Below, one piece after another: positions 42,102-51,006 of a stretch of 52,383 nt of DNA. The notes under the pieces were generated by a model. That model made no database searches, was not told the DNA's origin, and saw nothing but the letters and a program-made list of their open reading frames with translations. Made by a program: the position numbers and the translations under genes. Origin of the DNA: Anaerolineaceae bacterium (GTDB taxonomy: Bacteria > Chloroflexota > Anaerolineae > Aggregatilineales > Phototrophicaceae); assembly GCA_016124855.1 (NCBI GenBank), contig WGMX01000069.1, forward strand, positions 1 through 52,383, in the 5' to 3' direction. Each line of letters starts with the position of its first letter. The first letter of the stretch is position 1.

Positions 42102-44210
42102 GGCTTGAGGCTGAGGATAAACAACCGCAAACGCGACGACATCACTTGAGTTAGGCGGTTGAAAAGCGATTACATCAGTATGAATGCCGGCTTCTAACGC
42201 CATTTTCGGAATCGTGATGGCTAGTCTGTTGTTGCTGGAGTCAATAATGTCGAGATCAAAGGTTCCAACCGGCATCAGGATCACGCTCGATGGGCTGCTG
42301 GGGCCGATGTCGCTTACCAATTTTTGTACACCAAAAGGCAGTGTATAAACCACTTCCGGCAGATTAGGATCAACGGTAACTTCCGGTGTTGCAGCCGCAG
42401 GGGCAGCAGATGAATTGTCGGGTGTGGCATCGTTTTTATCAGGCGCTGAGAAAGCCAACCCTAACCGGCTGTCCTCGGTTGGTGTCACGTTGATAAACCG
42501 TAGATGCGGTGAAGTGCCGTCAAAAATGAGGTTGTCATCGTTAATAACCAGAAGTCCAACGGCATCGTCTTCTGCTCGATAAGCTACAACCGAATAACGG
42601 CTGCCAACCTCAAAAGTAGAATCTTGCTGACCCAACGCGTTTGTTTGACCAGACGTATTCACACTGACCGTTACACTCTGCTCGGTAACTGGACTCAGTT
42701 TGCTGCCTTCGCCGTAGTTTAAGCCGGTGATGACCGGTGTGCCGTTGATGGCAAAATCAAGCGTTTGACCCTGCATCGCGTTAATGAACCGTATAGTTGC
42801 TGCCTGTTGACCTACTGCCGGACTTGGAGAGTCACCACTAGCTTCGCTGGTGGTGTTGACCTTATCACTTAAGATAATCGGTGGCGTATCGATTCGTCCT
42901 GTTACCAAATAAAGATAAGCATAGCCACTTTCGAACTGGATGTTTTCGGCACGTTCAATCGTGGTGCGGATAATTGGACCGTCCGTGTTTTTGCGGTCGA
43001 GTCCGCCCATAATGAACGAATATTTTCCAGCTTGTACATTCATAACCGAAGGGGCTTGCCCATAAAAGAGAGTAGGGATACCAGTCATTTGGGCTGCTGT
43101 CGCCTGAACATCCACTTCGGACAGTCTAGGTAAAGTGTTTAAGAAACTGATGCGCGTCTGGTCTATTGGTGTAGGGCTTAGGTCCTCAGGGAAAGCGAGA
43201 ATGCTTAATTGACTGGCTGAACCCAGCAGCGCGACCGCAAAATTTTCGCCGTCAATGAGCGACACAACTTGACCACTTAATGGTTCAACGGTATTTCGAT
43301 CCGCGCCCGCTGCATAAACCCGTACCGTATACTGCCCGGACGCGAAATTTTGGCGATCTGTTGGGCGGCCATATCCCACTTGGCTGGTAAGAAGTTGGTC
43401 ATCAAGATAAACATCAATCGTGTTAATATCCGCTGACGCATTTATTGCCCGCACGCTTATCCGTTTAGGCGCAGCACTCTCGAATTGCACAATCGCAGCA
43501 TCAGCCGTCGTCCCTACCACGACCAGAGTTGTATTCGTTTGTTCCTTCAAGTTTGTGGAATAATCTAATGCTTTGTCACCCACTTGAAAGCTCAAATCCG
43601 CTTTTCCCGCAGATATAATCGGCGTAAGTGAAGATTGTCCCGACTGAACTCCAGTTGCCAGATCCGTTCCACTATTTTTTAATGAGACGGTTGCATTGTC
43701 GGAAAGACCATTAATCACATGGATGATATTTTCGGTAGCTTTCAGGGCCTCTTGTTTATCCGTCAATGTAGTTAGCGTCAATTGATTCCCGGTTCCGGTT
43801 ACCAGCACGATGACAGATACGCCGCTAGGGAAGGTCAGCTCACTTTCTAATAATGATTTGTCGCCGGGTGATGAACCGCTGGCCTGTAATTTGACGGTAT
43901 ATTTGCCCGCATCAAATGAAGTAGGTTCAGTAAACTGTTTGTACGCCAAATTTGTAGCGATAGCCGAAAATCCGGCAAATACATTCAACGGGGGCGATTC
44001 TACCGCCGCGTTGACAATCCGTACCAATGCAGGTCGAGCTTGTTCCAAACGCTCATTCGACACGACCTGAGGGGTAAACGTCGGCGCTGCTGTCGCGGTG
44101 GGTTCGGTTGTTGGAATGACAATCGCTATGGGTATGACTTGAGCCTGCCCACAGGCTGCTACTATCACGAGTGTGCAAATCAACAAAAGTACGCGGTATA
44201 CATAGCGCAT
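42099..44210 (-). CDS. DUF4397-repeat surface lipoprotein
   Basis: 703 residues. A signal peptide with lipobox VAAC (Cys20) is followed by a short Thr/Pro linker and then several DUF4397-like beta domains. Each opens with a pattern like VRAINASADINTIDVYLDDQ, RISFLNTLPRLSEVDV or IRFINAMQGQTLDFAINGTP. It is anchored outside the membrane; the ligand is unknown. AAAGGAG lies 5 nt before the ATG. It is a paralogue of the next gene upstream (44336-47065), separated from it by a terminator. Confidence 0.85.
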   Translation of the reverse strand: MRYVYRVLLLICTLVIVAACGQAQVIPIAIVIPTTEPTATAAPTFTPQVVSNERLEQARPALVRIVNAAVESPPLNVFAGFSAIATNLAYKQFTEPTSFDAGKYTVKLQASGSSPGDKSLLESELTFPSGVSVIVLVTGTGNQLTLTTLTDKQEALKATENIIHVINGLSDNATVSLKNSGTDLATGVQSGQSSLTPIISAGKADLSFQVGDKALDYSTNLKEQTNTTLVVVGTTADAAIVQFESAAPKRISVRAINASADINTIDVYLDDQLLTSQVGYGRPTDRQNFASGQYTVRVYAAGADRNTVEPLSGQVVSLIDGENFAVALLGSASQLSILAFPEDLSPTPIDQTRISFLNTLPRLSEVDVQATAAQMTGIPTLFYGQAPSVMNVQAGKYSFIMGGLDRKNTDGPIIRTTIERAENIQFESGYAYLYLVTGRIDTPPIILSDKVNTTSEASGDSPSPAVGQQAATIRFINAMQGQTLDFAINGTPVITGLNYGEGSKLSPVTEQSVTVSVNTSGQTNALGQQDSTFEVGSRYSVVAYRAEDDAVGLLVINDDNLIFDGTSPHLRFINVTPTEDSRLGLAFSAPDKNDATPDNSSAAPAAATPEVTVDPNLPEVVYTLPFGVQKLVSDIGPSSPSSVILMPVGTFDLDIIDSSNNRLAITIPKMALEAGIHTDVIAFQPPNSSDVVAFAVVYPQPQA

Positions 44211-44277
44211 ATGCGCTCCTTTAATGCAATCGAGATATGTTTGATTCTACTCGCACTTGCGGATTGTGGGAAACAAC

Positions 44278-44315
44278 AAAAAAGTCCTGAAGGCTTTTCA
44301 GCATCAGGACTTTTT
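44278..44315 (-). terminator. Terminator of the DUF4397/SH3b gene
   Basis: A 12-bp stem AAAAAGTCCTGA/TCAGGACTTTTT with a 13-nt loop, followed on the minus strand by TTGTTGTTT, about 20 nt after the stop. Confidence 0.88.
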
Positions 44316-44335
44316 CATTAAGAGAGCAAATCAGC

Positions 44336-47065
44336 TTACTTGGGTACTACAGCTCCGGCAGGAACCCAACCGCGTGTTCCGTCCTCGAGCTGAATGTAAC
44401 TGAACTTCCCGTCAGTAAAGATCAAGGTCACGGCTTGCCCCTTTGAAATACCCGGCAAACCTTGGTTTTCGCCGCCCGGTGAGCCAGTCATCATGACAAA
44501 GTTATCATTGACGACGTAAGGCAGATTCAACGAATCGGTTTCGGGAGTAGCCGTTGCAGCAGTTGTTCCCGGTTGCGATACCGGTGCTTGTGTCGGTTCC
44601 CCCGTAACTGGAATGTCGGTAATAAGAGCAGGCTTACCGTTATAAGAGATGTTCACGAAGGTCGCGACGTCCGTCTTGGCGGCAATCCACCCTTCTTGTT
44701 CTTCGTAGGTTACGTTCAACCAGTTGCCGTCTTCCGTGCGGGAGATGACGATCACTTCTGTGCCTGCTGGTATGGGCGCAATGACCTCGGAATTGGCATC
44801 CGGTTCACGACGCAGGTTGAGGTTGGAACCGCTTTGCAGCGCCACTTTTGCCACATAAGCATTCTTAGTCGGGTTGACCGTTGGGATGACGGCGGGCGCA
44901 ACGCCTTCTGTGACTTCACCACGAGTATCATCTGGTGTAATCACCAACAGATTGCGTGTAGACAAGTCCTCAAGCTTTAACGCCTTACCGTTATAAGAGT
45001 ATTGAATGTAGGTGATGTTTACCCAGCCGGTTACCGTACCCCCGGTTGCTGGTGAATAGCTGACAAACGCCCACTGCTGATCTTCTTTAAGACCGAGTAG
45101 TTCCATCACCGTGCCGTTTGGAACACGTGCCAGAACTTCAGCCTGTGCATCTGGTGTCCGTCGGATATTTAAGTTGACATCGACATCAAGGTTAAAGACC
45201 GTCGCTGCAACACGGTTCGCGGGTACTGCTGGCGCAGCAGCCGTCGTATTATCTACACTCCCCGGTAAGTTGCTGGAAACCAGCGGCAGGCTGGCAAGTT
45301 TAATCTTCTCGCCGCGCGGATTACGCACATCAAGATAGAGTGCGTTCGCCCATGCCGTAATTGAACCACCGTCTGGCGTCGCATAAGTGACGTTGAGCCA
45401 TGTTTCTTCTGGAACCAGATCGGCTTTGGGATCGGTCAGGAGTGATGCGGGATCGACGAATTCATAATCATCTGCCGGTTTAGGTGTCGCGCTAAACGGA
45501 ATAGCGTCGATTGCGCCTTCACGTCCATTGACGATCAGCACCGTTCCCGGGGGAACAGTACTCAACGACAGGGCATCGCTGTTCGGATATTGGCGCAGTT
45601 GCAGATTCGCATTTGCATCGAGATTGAAAACACGTGCTGTTGGCCCATTGGTGGCTGCCACAGCTGCTTGTGTCGGAATGACAGGTGCGACTGTCGGAAC
45701 AACAGCGGGTTCGGTAGTCGGTTCAACTGTCGGTGGAGGAGGCAGCGTCGCTTCAATTGTAGGTGCTGCCGCAACCATGGCTGCTGCGCCGGGAGCGCTG
45801 GCCGCACCCTGTGCCAAACTGGTCGGCGCGCCTAACAACTTGATTGTGCCGCCATCGCTGACTGCCAGCAGATTATAGTACACGCCACCATAAAACGATT
45901 CGACGGGAACATCAACGGTCTGGTTAACTGAACTATCCCCCACTAAGACCTTAATTGCTGTTTTTGCCGGTGCTATGCTGACGGCATCCGCAGCCGTAGC
46001 GAACGCCAGATTGTTCGCTAGGCTGGTGCCATCTTCAAGGTTCGCGGTGAGGGTGCTGGTTCCCGGAATGCCGTTTGCAATCGAGAGCGTTGCTTTGTCA
46101 GCCGTGATCCCGCTGATATTATCTTTGAAGACATTTACACTTAGCTTGTCTGCGGTGCCAAGCGCTGCTGCTGTAGCTGCTTCGCCTGCGGTCACCGGCA
46201 GCGTCGCGGTAACAAGGTCTTTATCTGACCCTGCTGCGCGGATACTGACATCATAGGAGCCTGCTGGTACTGCAATGTGCTGTGTAAAGTCACCGAAAGC
46301 CAGTGATGGAATGGCTAAGGAGCCGTTGATATACACATCAACCGCCGGAGCACCGCTGACACCGTGTACAACGCGAACGAAACCGCTGTTATTGTCACCT
46401 TTGGTTGCGTTGGATAGAACCAGTGTTTGTGGTTTGTCAGCCGTACCGTAAACCACCAGCACATAAGATGTGCCGGTATCAAGCGCGACTCCGTCTGCCT
46501 TCAGCAGCGCCTTATCTACAGTTTGACCGCTTGCAACCACAGCAAAATCGTAGGCGAAGGCTGGTACATCCAGTGTTCCTGCGGCTTGACCAAATTCCAA
46601 GCCGGGGATAACGGGACGACCATCGCTTAGCACCAAATCCACAGCCGGAGCACCACTAATGGCGTGGATTGCAGTTAAACGCGCTTTACCCATTGCTAAA
46701 GTAGACAGGTCTTCCGGATAAACAAGAAAATTAGGGTCGCTTGCTGTGGCCGCAACGAGAGTGGTCGCTGAACCATCTGCTGCGCTAACCGTTTGTTCCC
46801 ACAATGAGTTAGTCGAACCTGTGGAAGTAACTTTCAATTGATGTTCGCCACTTGCAACATTGACGTAGGTGGATGCAGAGCCGAAGCTCAATCCACTGAT
46901 TGTGAGTTGGCCGTCGGTATAAACATCAATGGCGTTTGCACCGGGAATGGCATGCACAAAACGCAGCATGGCGTTTCCGGATTGTGCCATGACACTTGTA
47001 CTGGTAAAAATCAATGACGTGATCATCACCAGTAACACGATACCGAGTCGAGTCGAGTGTTTCAT
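44336..47065 (-). CDS. Secreted DUF4397 plus SH3b multidomain protein
   Basis: 909 residues from the ATG at 47065 (AAGGAG 10 nt upstream; a frame to 47212 lacks support). A signal peptide (to about MAQS, residue 28) is followed by three clear DUF4397 domains (about 31-345: MLRFVHAIPGANAIDVYTDG, LTAIHAISGAPAVDLVLSDG, VRVVHGVSGAPAVDVYING). A weaker fourth (about 350-440), a Thr/Pro linker, and three or four SH3b domains follow (NLQLRQYPNSDAL, NLNIRRTPDAQAEVL, NLNLRREPDANSEVI, GWVPAG). No anchor is visible, so it may be released or bind the wall through SH3b. Its function is unknown. Confidence 0.86.
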   Translation of the reverse strand: MKHSTRLGIVLLVMITSLIFTSTSVMAQSGNAMLRFVHAIPGANAIDVYTDGQLTISGLSFGSASTYVNVASGEHQLKVTSTGSTNSLWEQTVSAADGSATTLVAATASDPNFLVYPEDLSTLAMGKARLTAIHAISGAPAVDLVLSDGRPVIPGLEFGQAAGTLDVPAFAYDFAVVASGQTVDKALLKADGVALDTGTSYVLVVYGTADKPQTLVLSNATKGDNNSGFVRVVHGVSGAPAVDVYINGSLAIPSLAFGDFTQHIAVPAGSYDVSIRAAGSDKDLVTATLPVTAGEAATAAALGTADKLSVNVFKDNISGITADKATLSIANGIPGTSTLTANLEDGTSLANNLAFATAADAVSIAPAKTAIKVLVGDSSVNQTVDVPVESFYGGVYYNLLAVSDGGTIKLLGAPTSLAQGAASAPGAAAMVAAAPTIEATLPPPPTVEPTTEPAVVPTVAPVIPTQAAVAATNGPTARVFNLDANANLQLRQYPNSDALSLSTVPPGTVLIVNGREGAIDAIPFSATPKPADDYEFVDPASLLTDPKADLVPEETWLNVTYATPDGGSITAWANALYLDVRNPRGEKIKLASLPLVSSNLPGSVDNTTAAAPAVPANRVAATVFNLDVDVNLNIRRTPDAQAEVLARVPNGTVMELLGLKEDQQWAFVSYSPATGGTVTGWVNITYIQYSYNGKALKLEDLSTRNLLVITPDDTRGEVTEGVAPAVIPTVNPTKNAYVAKVALQSGSNLNLRREPDANSEVIAPIPAGTEVIVISRTEDGNWLNVTYEEQEGWIAAKTDVATFVNISYNGKPALITDIPVTGEPTQAPVSQPGTTAATATPETDSLNLPYVVNDNFVMMTGSPGGENQGLPGISKGQAVTLIFTDGKFSYIQLEDGTRGWVPAGAVVPK

Positions 47066-47174
47066 AATTTGCGTACTCCTTCGCGTATTTCCGCGCCAGA
47101 GGAACAGGTGGGTTGCAAAGCGCTGCCGCCGGCAACCCGAATTAAATTTAATCAGACCAGTTGAGATAAGGCAC

Positions 47175-47187
47175 GTCAACTGTTGAC
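47175..47187. promoter_or_regulatory. 13-bp palindrome upstream of the DUF4397/SH3b gene
   Basis: GTCAACTGTTGAC is a perfect palindrome with one central base, between the ahcY stop and the next gene. Part of it (TTGACG on the minus strand) could serve as a -35. It may be an operator or chance. Confidence 0.3.
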
Positions 47188-47193
47188 TAGGTT

Positions 47194-48453
47194 TTAGGTA
47201 CCTTCTTCCCATTGGCTCAGGTATTCGGCCTGTTCAGGGGTCAAAATATCGATTTTTACGCCTAGCGCTTCCAACTTCAGACGGGCGATTTCTTTATCGA
47301 CATCTGCTGGAATAGTGTAGACCGCCGGTGGCATATTCTTAGCATTCTTAACCATATATTCCGCGCCTAAAGCTTGGTTGGCGAAGCTCATATCCATCAC
47401 GCTTGCAGGATGGCCCTCGGCTGCGGCAAGGTTAATTAAGCGGCCTTCGCCCAATACGTAAACCGAGTTGCCTTTGACTTTGTATTCGTCTACAAATGGT
47501 CGAACCAAACGAGGCTTGCCGCCGATTTTTTCTAGCGCGGGCAGGTTTATTTCGACGTTGAAGTGACCGGAATTAGCAACCATCGCGCCATGCTTCATGC
47601 GTTCAAAATGAGGCCCATCAATCACATTCTTGTCACCTGTAGCTGTGATGAAAATATCGCCGACGGCCGCAGCATCAATCATCGGCATGACACGGAAGCC
47701 GTCCATGACCGCTTCTAACGCGCGCAACGGATCGACTTCAGTCACAATCACATTCGCGCCAAGACCATCTGCACGGCTGGCGATTCCACGACTGCACCAA
47801 CCGTAACCCGCGACGACGACGGTGCGTCCAGCCAGCAGAATGTTGGTCGCGCGAATGATACCGTCGAGGGTACTTTGACCGGTGCCGTAGCGGTTGTCAA
47901 ATAAGTGTTTAGTGTCGCTGTCATTCACCGCAATTATTGGGAACTTGAGCGCGTTATCATTGGACATTGCGCGCAGGCGAATAACGCCTGTGGTGGTTTC
48001 TTCTGTACCGCCAATGATATCAGTCAGTAGTTCAGTACGGGTTTTGTGGATGGTGCTGACCAAATCTGCACCATCGTCCATGGTGATGTGTGGCTTGAAG
48101 TCGAGAGCAGCCTTGATATGATCGTAATAAGTAGCGTTGTCTTCGCCCTTAATAGCGTAAACAGGAATTTCATAATTGGCGACCAGCGAAGCGGCAACGT
48201 CATCCTGTGTTGAAAGAGGATTCGATGCGCACAGAACGATTTCCGCGCCGCCCAATTGCAGGGTGTGCATCAAATTAGCGGTTTCGGTAGTTACGTGCAA
48301 ACAGGCTGATATACGCAAACCAGCAAGCGGCTTTTCCTTGGCGAAACGCTCACGGATAGCACGTAGAACAGGCATTTCTTGTTCTGCCCACTCAATACGG
48401 AAGCGCCCACCAGTAGCTAAATCGAGTTGCTTAACATCATGTTCAACGGTCAT
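47194..48453 (-). CDS. ahcY: Adenosylhomocysteinase
   Basis: NAD-dependent hydrolase splitting S-adenosylhomocysteine into adenosine and homocysteine. 419 residues, the form without the eukaryotic insertion. The NAD-binding region GYGWCSRGIASRADGLGANVIVTEVDP-like stretch is near 225-250. The substrate-site MDDGADL and the C-terminal FANQALGAEYM are present. GAGGAG precedes the ATG. The PfkB-family kinase just upstream on the same strand could consume the adenosine. Confidence 0.95.
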   Translation of the reverse strand: MTVEHDVKQLDLATGGRFRIEWAEQEMPVLRAIRERFAKEKPLAGLRISACLHVTTETANLMHTLQLGGAEIVLCASNPLSTQDDVAASLVANYEIPVYAIKGEDNATYYDHIKAALDFKPHITMDDGADLVSTIHKTRTELLTDIIGGTEETTTGVIRLRAMSNDNALKFPIIAVNDSDTKHLFDNRYGTGQSTLDGIIRATNILLAGRTVVVAGYGWCSRGIASRADGLGANVIVTEVDPLRALEAVMDGFRVMPMIDAAAVGDIFITATGDKNVIDGPHFERMKHGAMVANSGHFNVEINLPALEKIGGKPRLVRPFVDEYKVKGNSVYVLGEGRLINLAAAEGHPASVMDMSFANQALGAEYMVKNAKNMPPAVYTIPADVDKEIARLKLEALGVKIDILTPEQAEYLSQWEEGT

Positions 48454-48493
48454 TTCTGCTCCTCAAACCTTGTGAATAACCCATAATGGGCGG

Positions 48494-48522
48494 ATTGTAT
48501 CATACACTTTTTCGGCTGTCGC
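48494..48522 (-). promoter_or_regulatory. Candidate ahcY promoter
   Basis: On the minus strand: GCGACA (48517-48522), a 17-bp spacer, and TACAAT (48494-48499), about 41 nt before the ATG. Confidence 0.45.
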
Positions 48523-48549
48523 TGGCTGAAATCCGGCGACTGGACTACG

Positions 48550-49530
48550 CTATTTCGTAACGGCTGCGGGTTGTACTAGGCCGTCTAAAAGCCCTTCATC
48601 ATCCTGTTCACTGCGGAAACGTTCAATAAATTCCGGGATCGTAAAGTAATGGTTCTGCGTGCCAACATGTTCAAGTACGTAACTGGCGCACAGCGAACCC
48701 ATCAGAGCACTCAACTTAATTGGAAATCCCGCTGCCATTCCACGCAGCAGGCCGCCCCGGAAAGCATCGCCTGCACCGGTTGGGTCTTTGATTTCCTTAG
48801 CCGAGAAAGCAGGTACTTCGGTAAGTTCGCCGTTCTGGTAGATGTGGCTGCCATTCTTACCTTGTGTGACGATGAGCAGCTCAATACGGCGCTTCAATTC
48901 GTCAAAGCTGAGTTCGGTCTTCTTGCAAATGATTTCAGCTTCATAAGCGTTTATGACCATCGCATATGCGCCGTTCATATCGTTTCGCAATTCTTCGCCG
49001 CTCAATCGCGGGATTTGCTGGCTGGGATCGTAAATAAAGGGAATGTTGCGCTCACGGCATTCTTTGGTGAGGAGTTGCATCGCTAACGGATCGCTAGGGG
49101 AGACAATTACCATATCTGGCGAAACAGCAGGATACGCTTCGGCAAGCGTATAACTTTTCGAAAAAGCCATCGCGCCACTGTAAAACGACGAAATCGTGTT
49201 GTTCTCAAGGTCAGTGTTGGCAAAGTAGGATGCCGTGAATACGTCGGTGAATTCACGTACGCCATTGGTATCAACACCGACGCGTTCCAACCACTCACGG
49301 TAATCACCAAAATCACGCCCGACCGTGCCCATCAGTTTTGCCCGATGTCCCAGCAGCCCCAAGGTGTAGGCAATATTTGCGCCGATACCGCCCCAGTGCT
49401 TGGTCATTTCCTCGACCAAAAAACTCAAACTGACTTGGTGCATTTGACCATCGATAAAATAATCATTGAAGCGCCCCGGAAAGCGCATCAAATAGTCATA
49501 AGCGATTGAGCCGGTTACGATAATATCCAT
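48550..49530 (-). CDS. PfkB-family kinase, possibly adenosine kinase
   Basis: Ribokinase-fold enzyme of 326 residues. The N-terminal GGIGANIAYTLGLLG and the C-terminal DPTGAGDAFRGGLLRG signature with the catalytic Asp are intact. Adenosine is a plausible substrate because ahcY lies 96 bp downstream; a sugar cannot be excluded. An extended -10 (TGG-TATACT, 49579-49587) lies upstream on the same strand. Confidence 0.85.
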   Translation of the reverse strand: MDIIVTGSIAYDYLMRFPGRFNDYFIDGQMHQVSLSFLVEEMTKHWGGIGANIAYTLGLLGHRAKLMGTVGRDFGDYREWLERVGVDTNGVREFTDVFTASYFANTDLENNTISSFYSGAMAFSKSYTLAEAYPAVSPDMVIVSPSDPLAMQLLTKECRERNIPFIYDPSQQIPRLSGEELRNDMNGAYAMVINAYEAEIICKKTELSFDELKRRIELLIVTQGKNGSHIYQNGELTEVPAFSAKEIKDPTGAGDAFRGGLLRGMAAGFPIKLSALMGSLCASYVLEHVGTQNHYFTIPEFIERFRSEQDDEGLLDGLVQPAAVTK

Positions 49531-49578
49531 GCGAGCTTATTTTCCCGTTGAGTAATTGAAAACGATACGCAGTCGCCG

Positions 49579-49587
49579 AGTATACCA
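49579..49587 (-). promoter_or_regulatory. Extended -10 promoter before the PfkB kinase
   Basis: TGG-TATACT on the minus strand, 49 nt before the ATG, without a recognisable -35. Confidence 0.35.
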
Positions 49588-49650
49588 CACCCCTTCAGAC
49601 CGTTGTAGAATAAGTATGAAACCGAAAATAAATCTCTAAAAAGGTTATTG

Positions 49651-50994
49651 ATGACGATATTTGACCATCAACGACTGCCATCCCATCTATTTAAGTTAGA
49701 TATCGATGGGCTGCGGCGTGGTTATTACAGCGATAAATACTTTGAGAACATCGTCCAAGTTTTACAGGGTGCGACAGAAGCGGGCTACACCTTTGCTGGT
49801 CAATCGCCTCGTGACTTACCTGTTGACCCACAGGGGATGCTGGTCGGTGATATAGTTGTAGAAGCCCAAATCTTCAATCGTCGCTCACCATTTGCTCTAG
49901 TCGCCGGGGTAGATGCGGCCCTTGCCATGTTTCGTCACTCAACCGGTTACTTTACGGGACAACAATTTGTAAATACCGCTGCTCAGCTTCAGATCGAAGC
50001 CGTTGAAGATGGCGTGATCACTCACTTTGCAGGTGATACTGAAGACGTTCAGCCTGTCATCAAAGTTCGTGGACGCTATCGTGATTTTGCACTTTTGGAA
50101 ACGCCCGTCTTAGGCGTATTAACGCGTGCCAGCCGTTTGGCAACCAATGTCTATAACGTTGCCAAAGCCGCACGGGGAAAATCGCTGCTGTTCTTTCCCG
50201 CCCGTTTTGATCTGCCGGAAGTGCAAGCCATTGATGGTTATGCTTATTGGTTAGCTATCCAACGCTATAATGCCGACTCTGGCGCAAAAGTTGCTCCGTT
50301 TGTCAGCACTGATGCTCAAGCCTCATGGTGGGGTGGTCGTTCTGGTGGTACGGTTCCTCATGCGTTGATTGCCAGTTTCCTTGCGGATACTGCTGAAGCG
50401 ATGTTGGCTTTTGCCCGTTATGTTCCGCCGGATGTGTCGCGAGTGGTCTTGGCGGACTTCAATAACGATTCAATTGGTGCGGCGCTTGAAACATTAGATG
50501 CTTATTGGCCGCATTACCTCTCAGCCTTGCAATCCGGCGACTCTGATGATCAAAAACGCTGGACATTGACCGGTGTCCGGCTTGATACCAGTGCCAATAT
50601 GCGCGACGTTGCGCTCCAACCGGATGATCCTAAAGGTGTAAACGCGGTATTGGTGCGCTTGCTCCGTGAAGCGCTTAATCATGCATGGGAAAAATGGAAT
50701 GTTCCACAGGAATATATAGATACGGCTCAAGCCTACTGCCGAAACGTTAAAATTGTGGTCAGCGGTGGTTTTAATGCCGCTAAAATCGAACGCTTTGAGC
50801 AAGAGTCTGTTCCGGTGGATATGTATGGTGTAGGCTCATCCTTACTTCGCAACGCGGAGGATACTAACACCGATTTCACGATGGATTTGGTTCGGGTGAA
50901 CATAAAAGGTAAATGGGTCGATATTGCTAAATTGGGGCGTAAAGCGGACGAAAATCCTGATCTCAAACCGGTTGATTTTACATCTTGGACATAA
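49651..50994 (+). CDS. pncB: Nicotinate phosphoribosyltransferase
   Basis: Makes nicotinate mononucleotide from nicotinate and PRPP in NAD salvage. 447 residues. FALLETPVLGVLTRASRLATN, FFPARFD, GYAYWLAIQRYN, VSTDAQASWWGG, GVRLDTSANMRD and KIVVSGGFNAAKIERFE are family-like motifs including the phosphate-site VSGGF. The ATG at 49651 has AAAAAGG 6 nt upstream; the TTG one codon earlier is less likely. The next gene follows 12 bp downstream. Confidence 0.88.
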   Translation: MTIFDHQRLPSHLFKLDIDGLRRGYYSDKYFENIVQVLQGATEAGYTFAGQSPRDLPVDPQGMLVGDIVVEAQIFNRRSPFALVAGVDAALAMFRHSTGYFTGQQFVNTAAQLQIEAVEDGVITHFAGDTEDVQPVIKVRGRYRDFALLETPVLGVLTRASRLATNVYNVAKAARGKSLLFFPARFDLPEVQAIDGYAYWLAIQRYNADSGAKVAPFVSTDAQASWWGGRSGGTVPHALIASFLADTAEAMLAFARYVPPDVSRVVLADFNNDSIGAALETLDAYWPHYLSALQSGDSDDQKRWTLTGVRLDTSANMRDVALQPDDPKGVNAVLVRLLREALNHAWEKWNVPQEYIDTAQAYCRNVKIVVSGGFNAAKIERFEQESVPVDMYGVGSSLLRNAEDTNTDFTMDLVRVNIKGKWVDIAKLGRKADENPDLKPVDFTSWT

Positions 50995-51006
50995 GGGAAA
51001 CGCTGC

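Noticed and set aside
45528..45878. Plus-strand frame rich in Gly/Val/Thr opposite the DUF4397/SH3b gene
   Set aside because: It mirrors the Thr/Pro linker of the real minus-strand gene and has no independent support.
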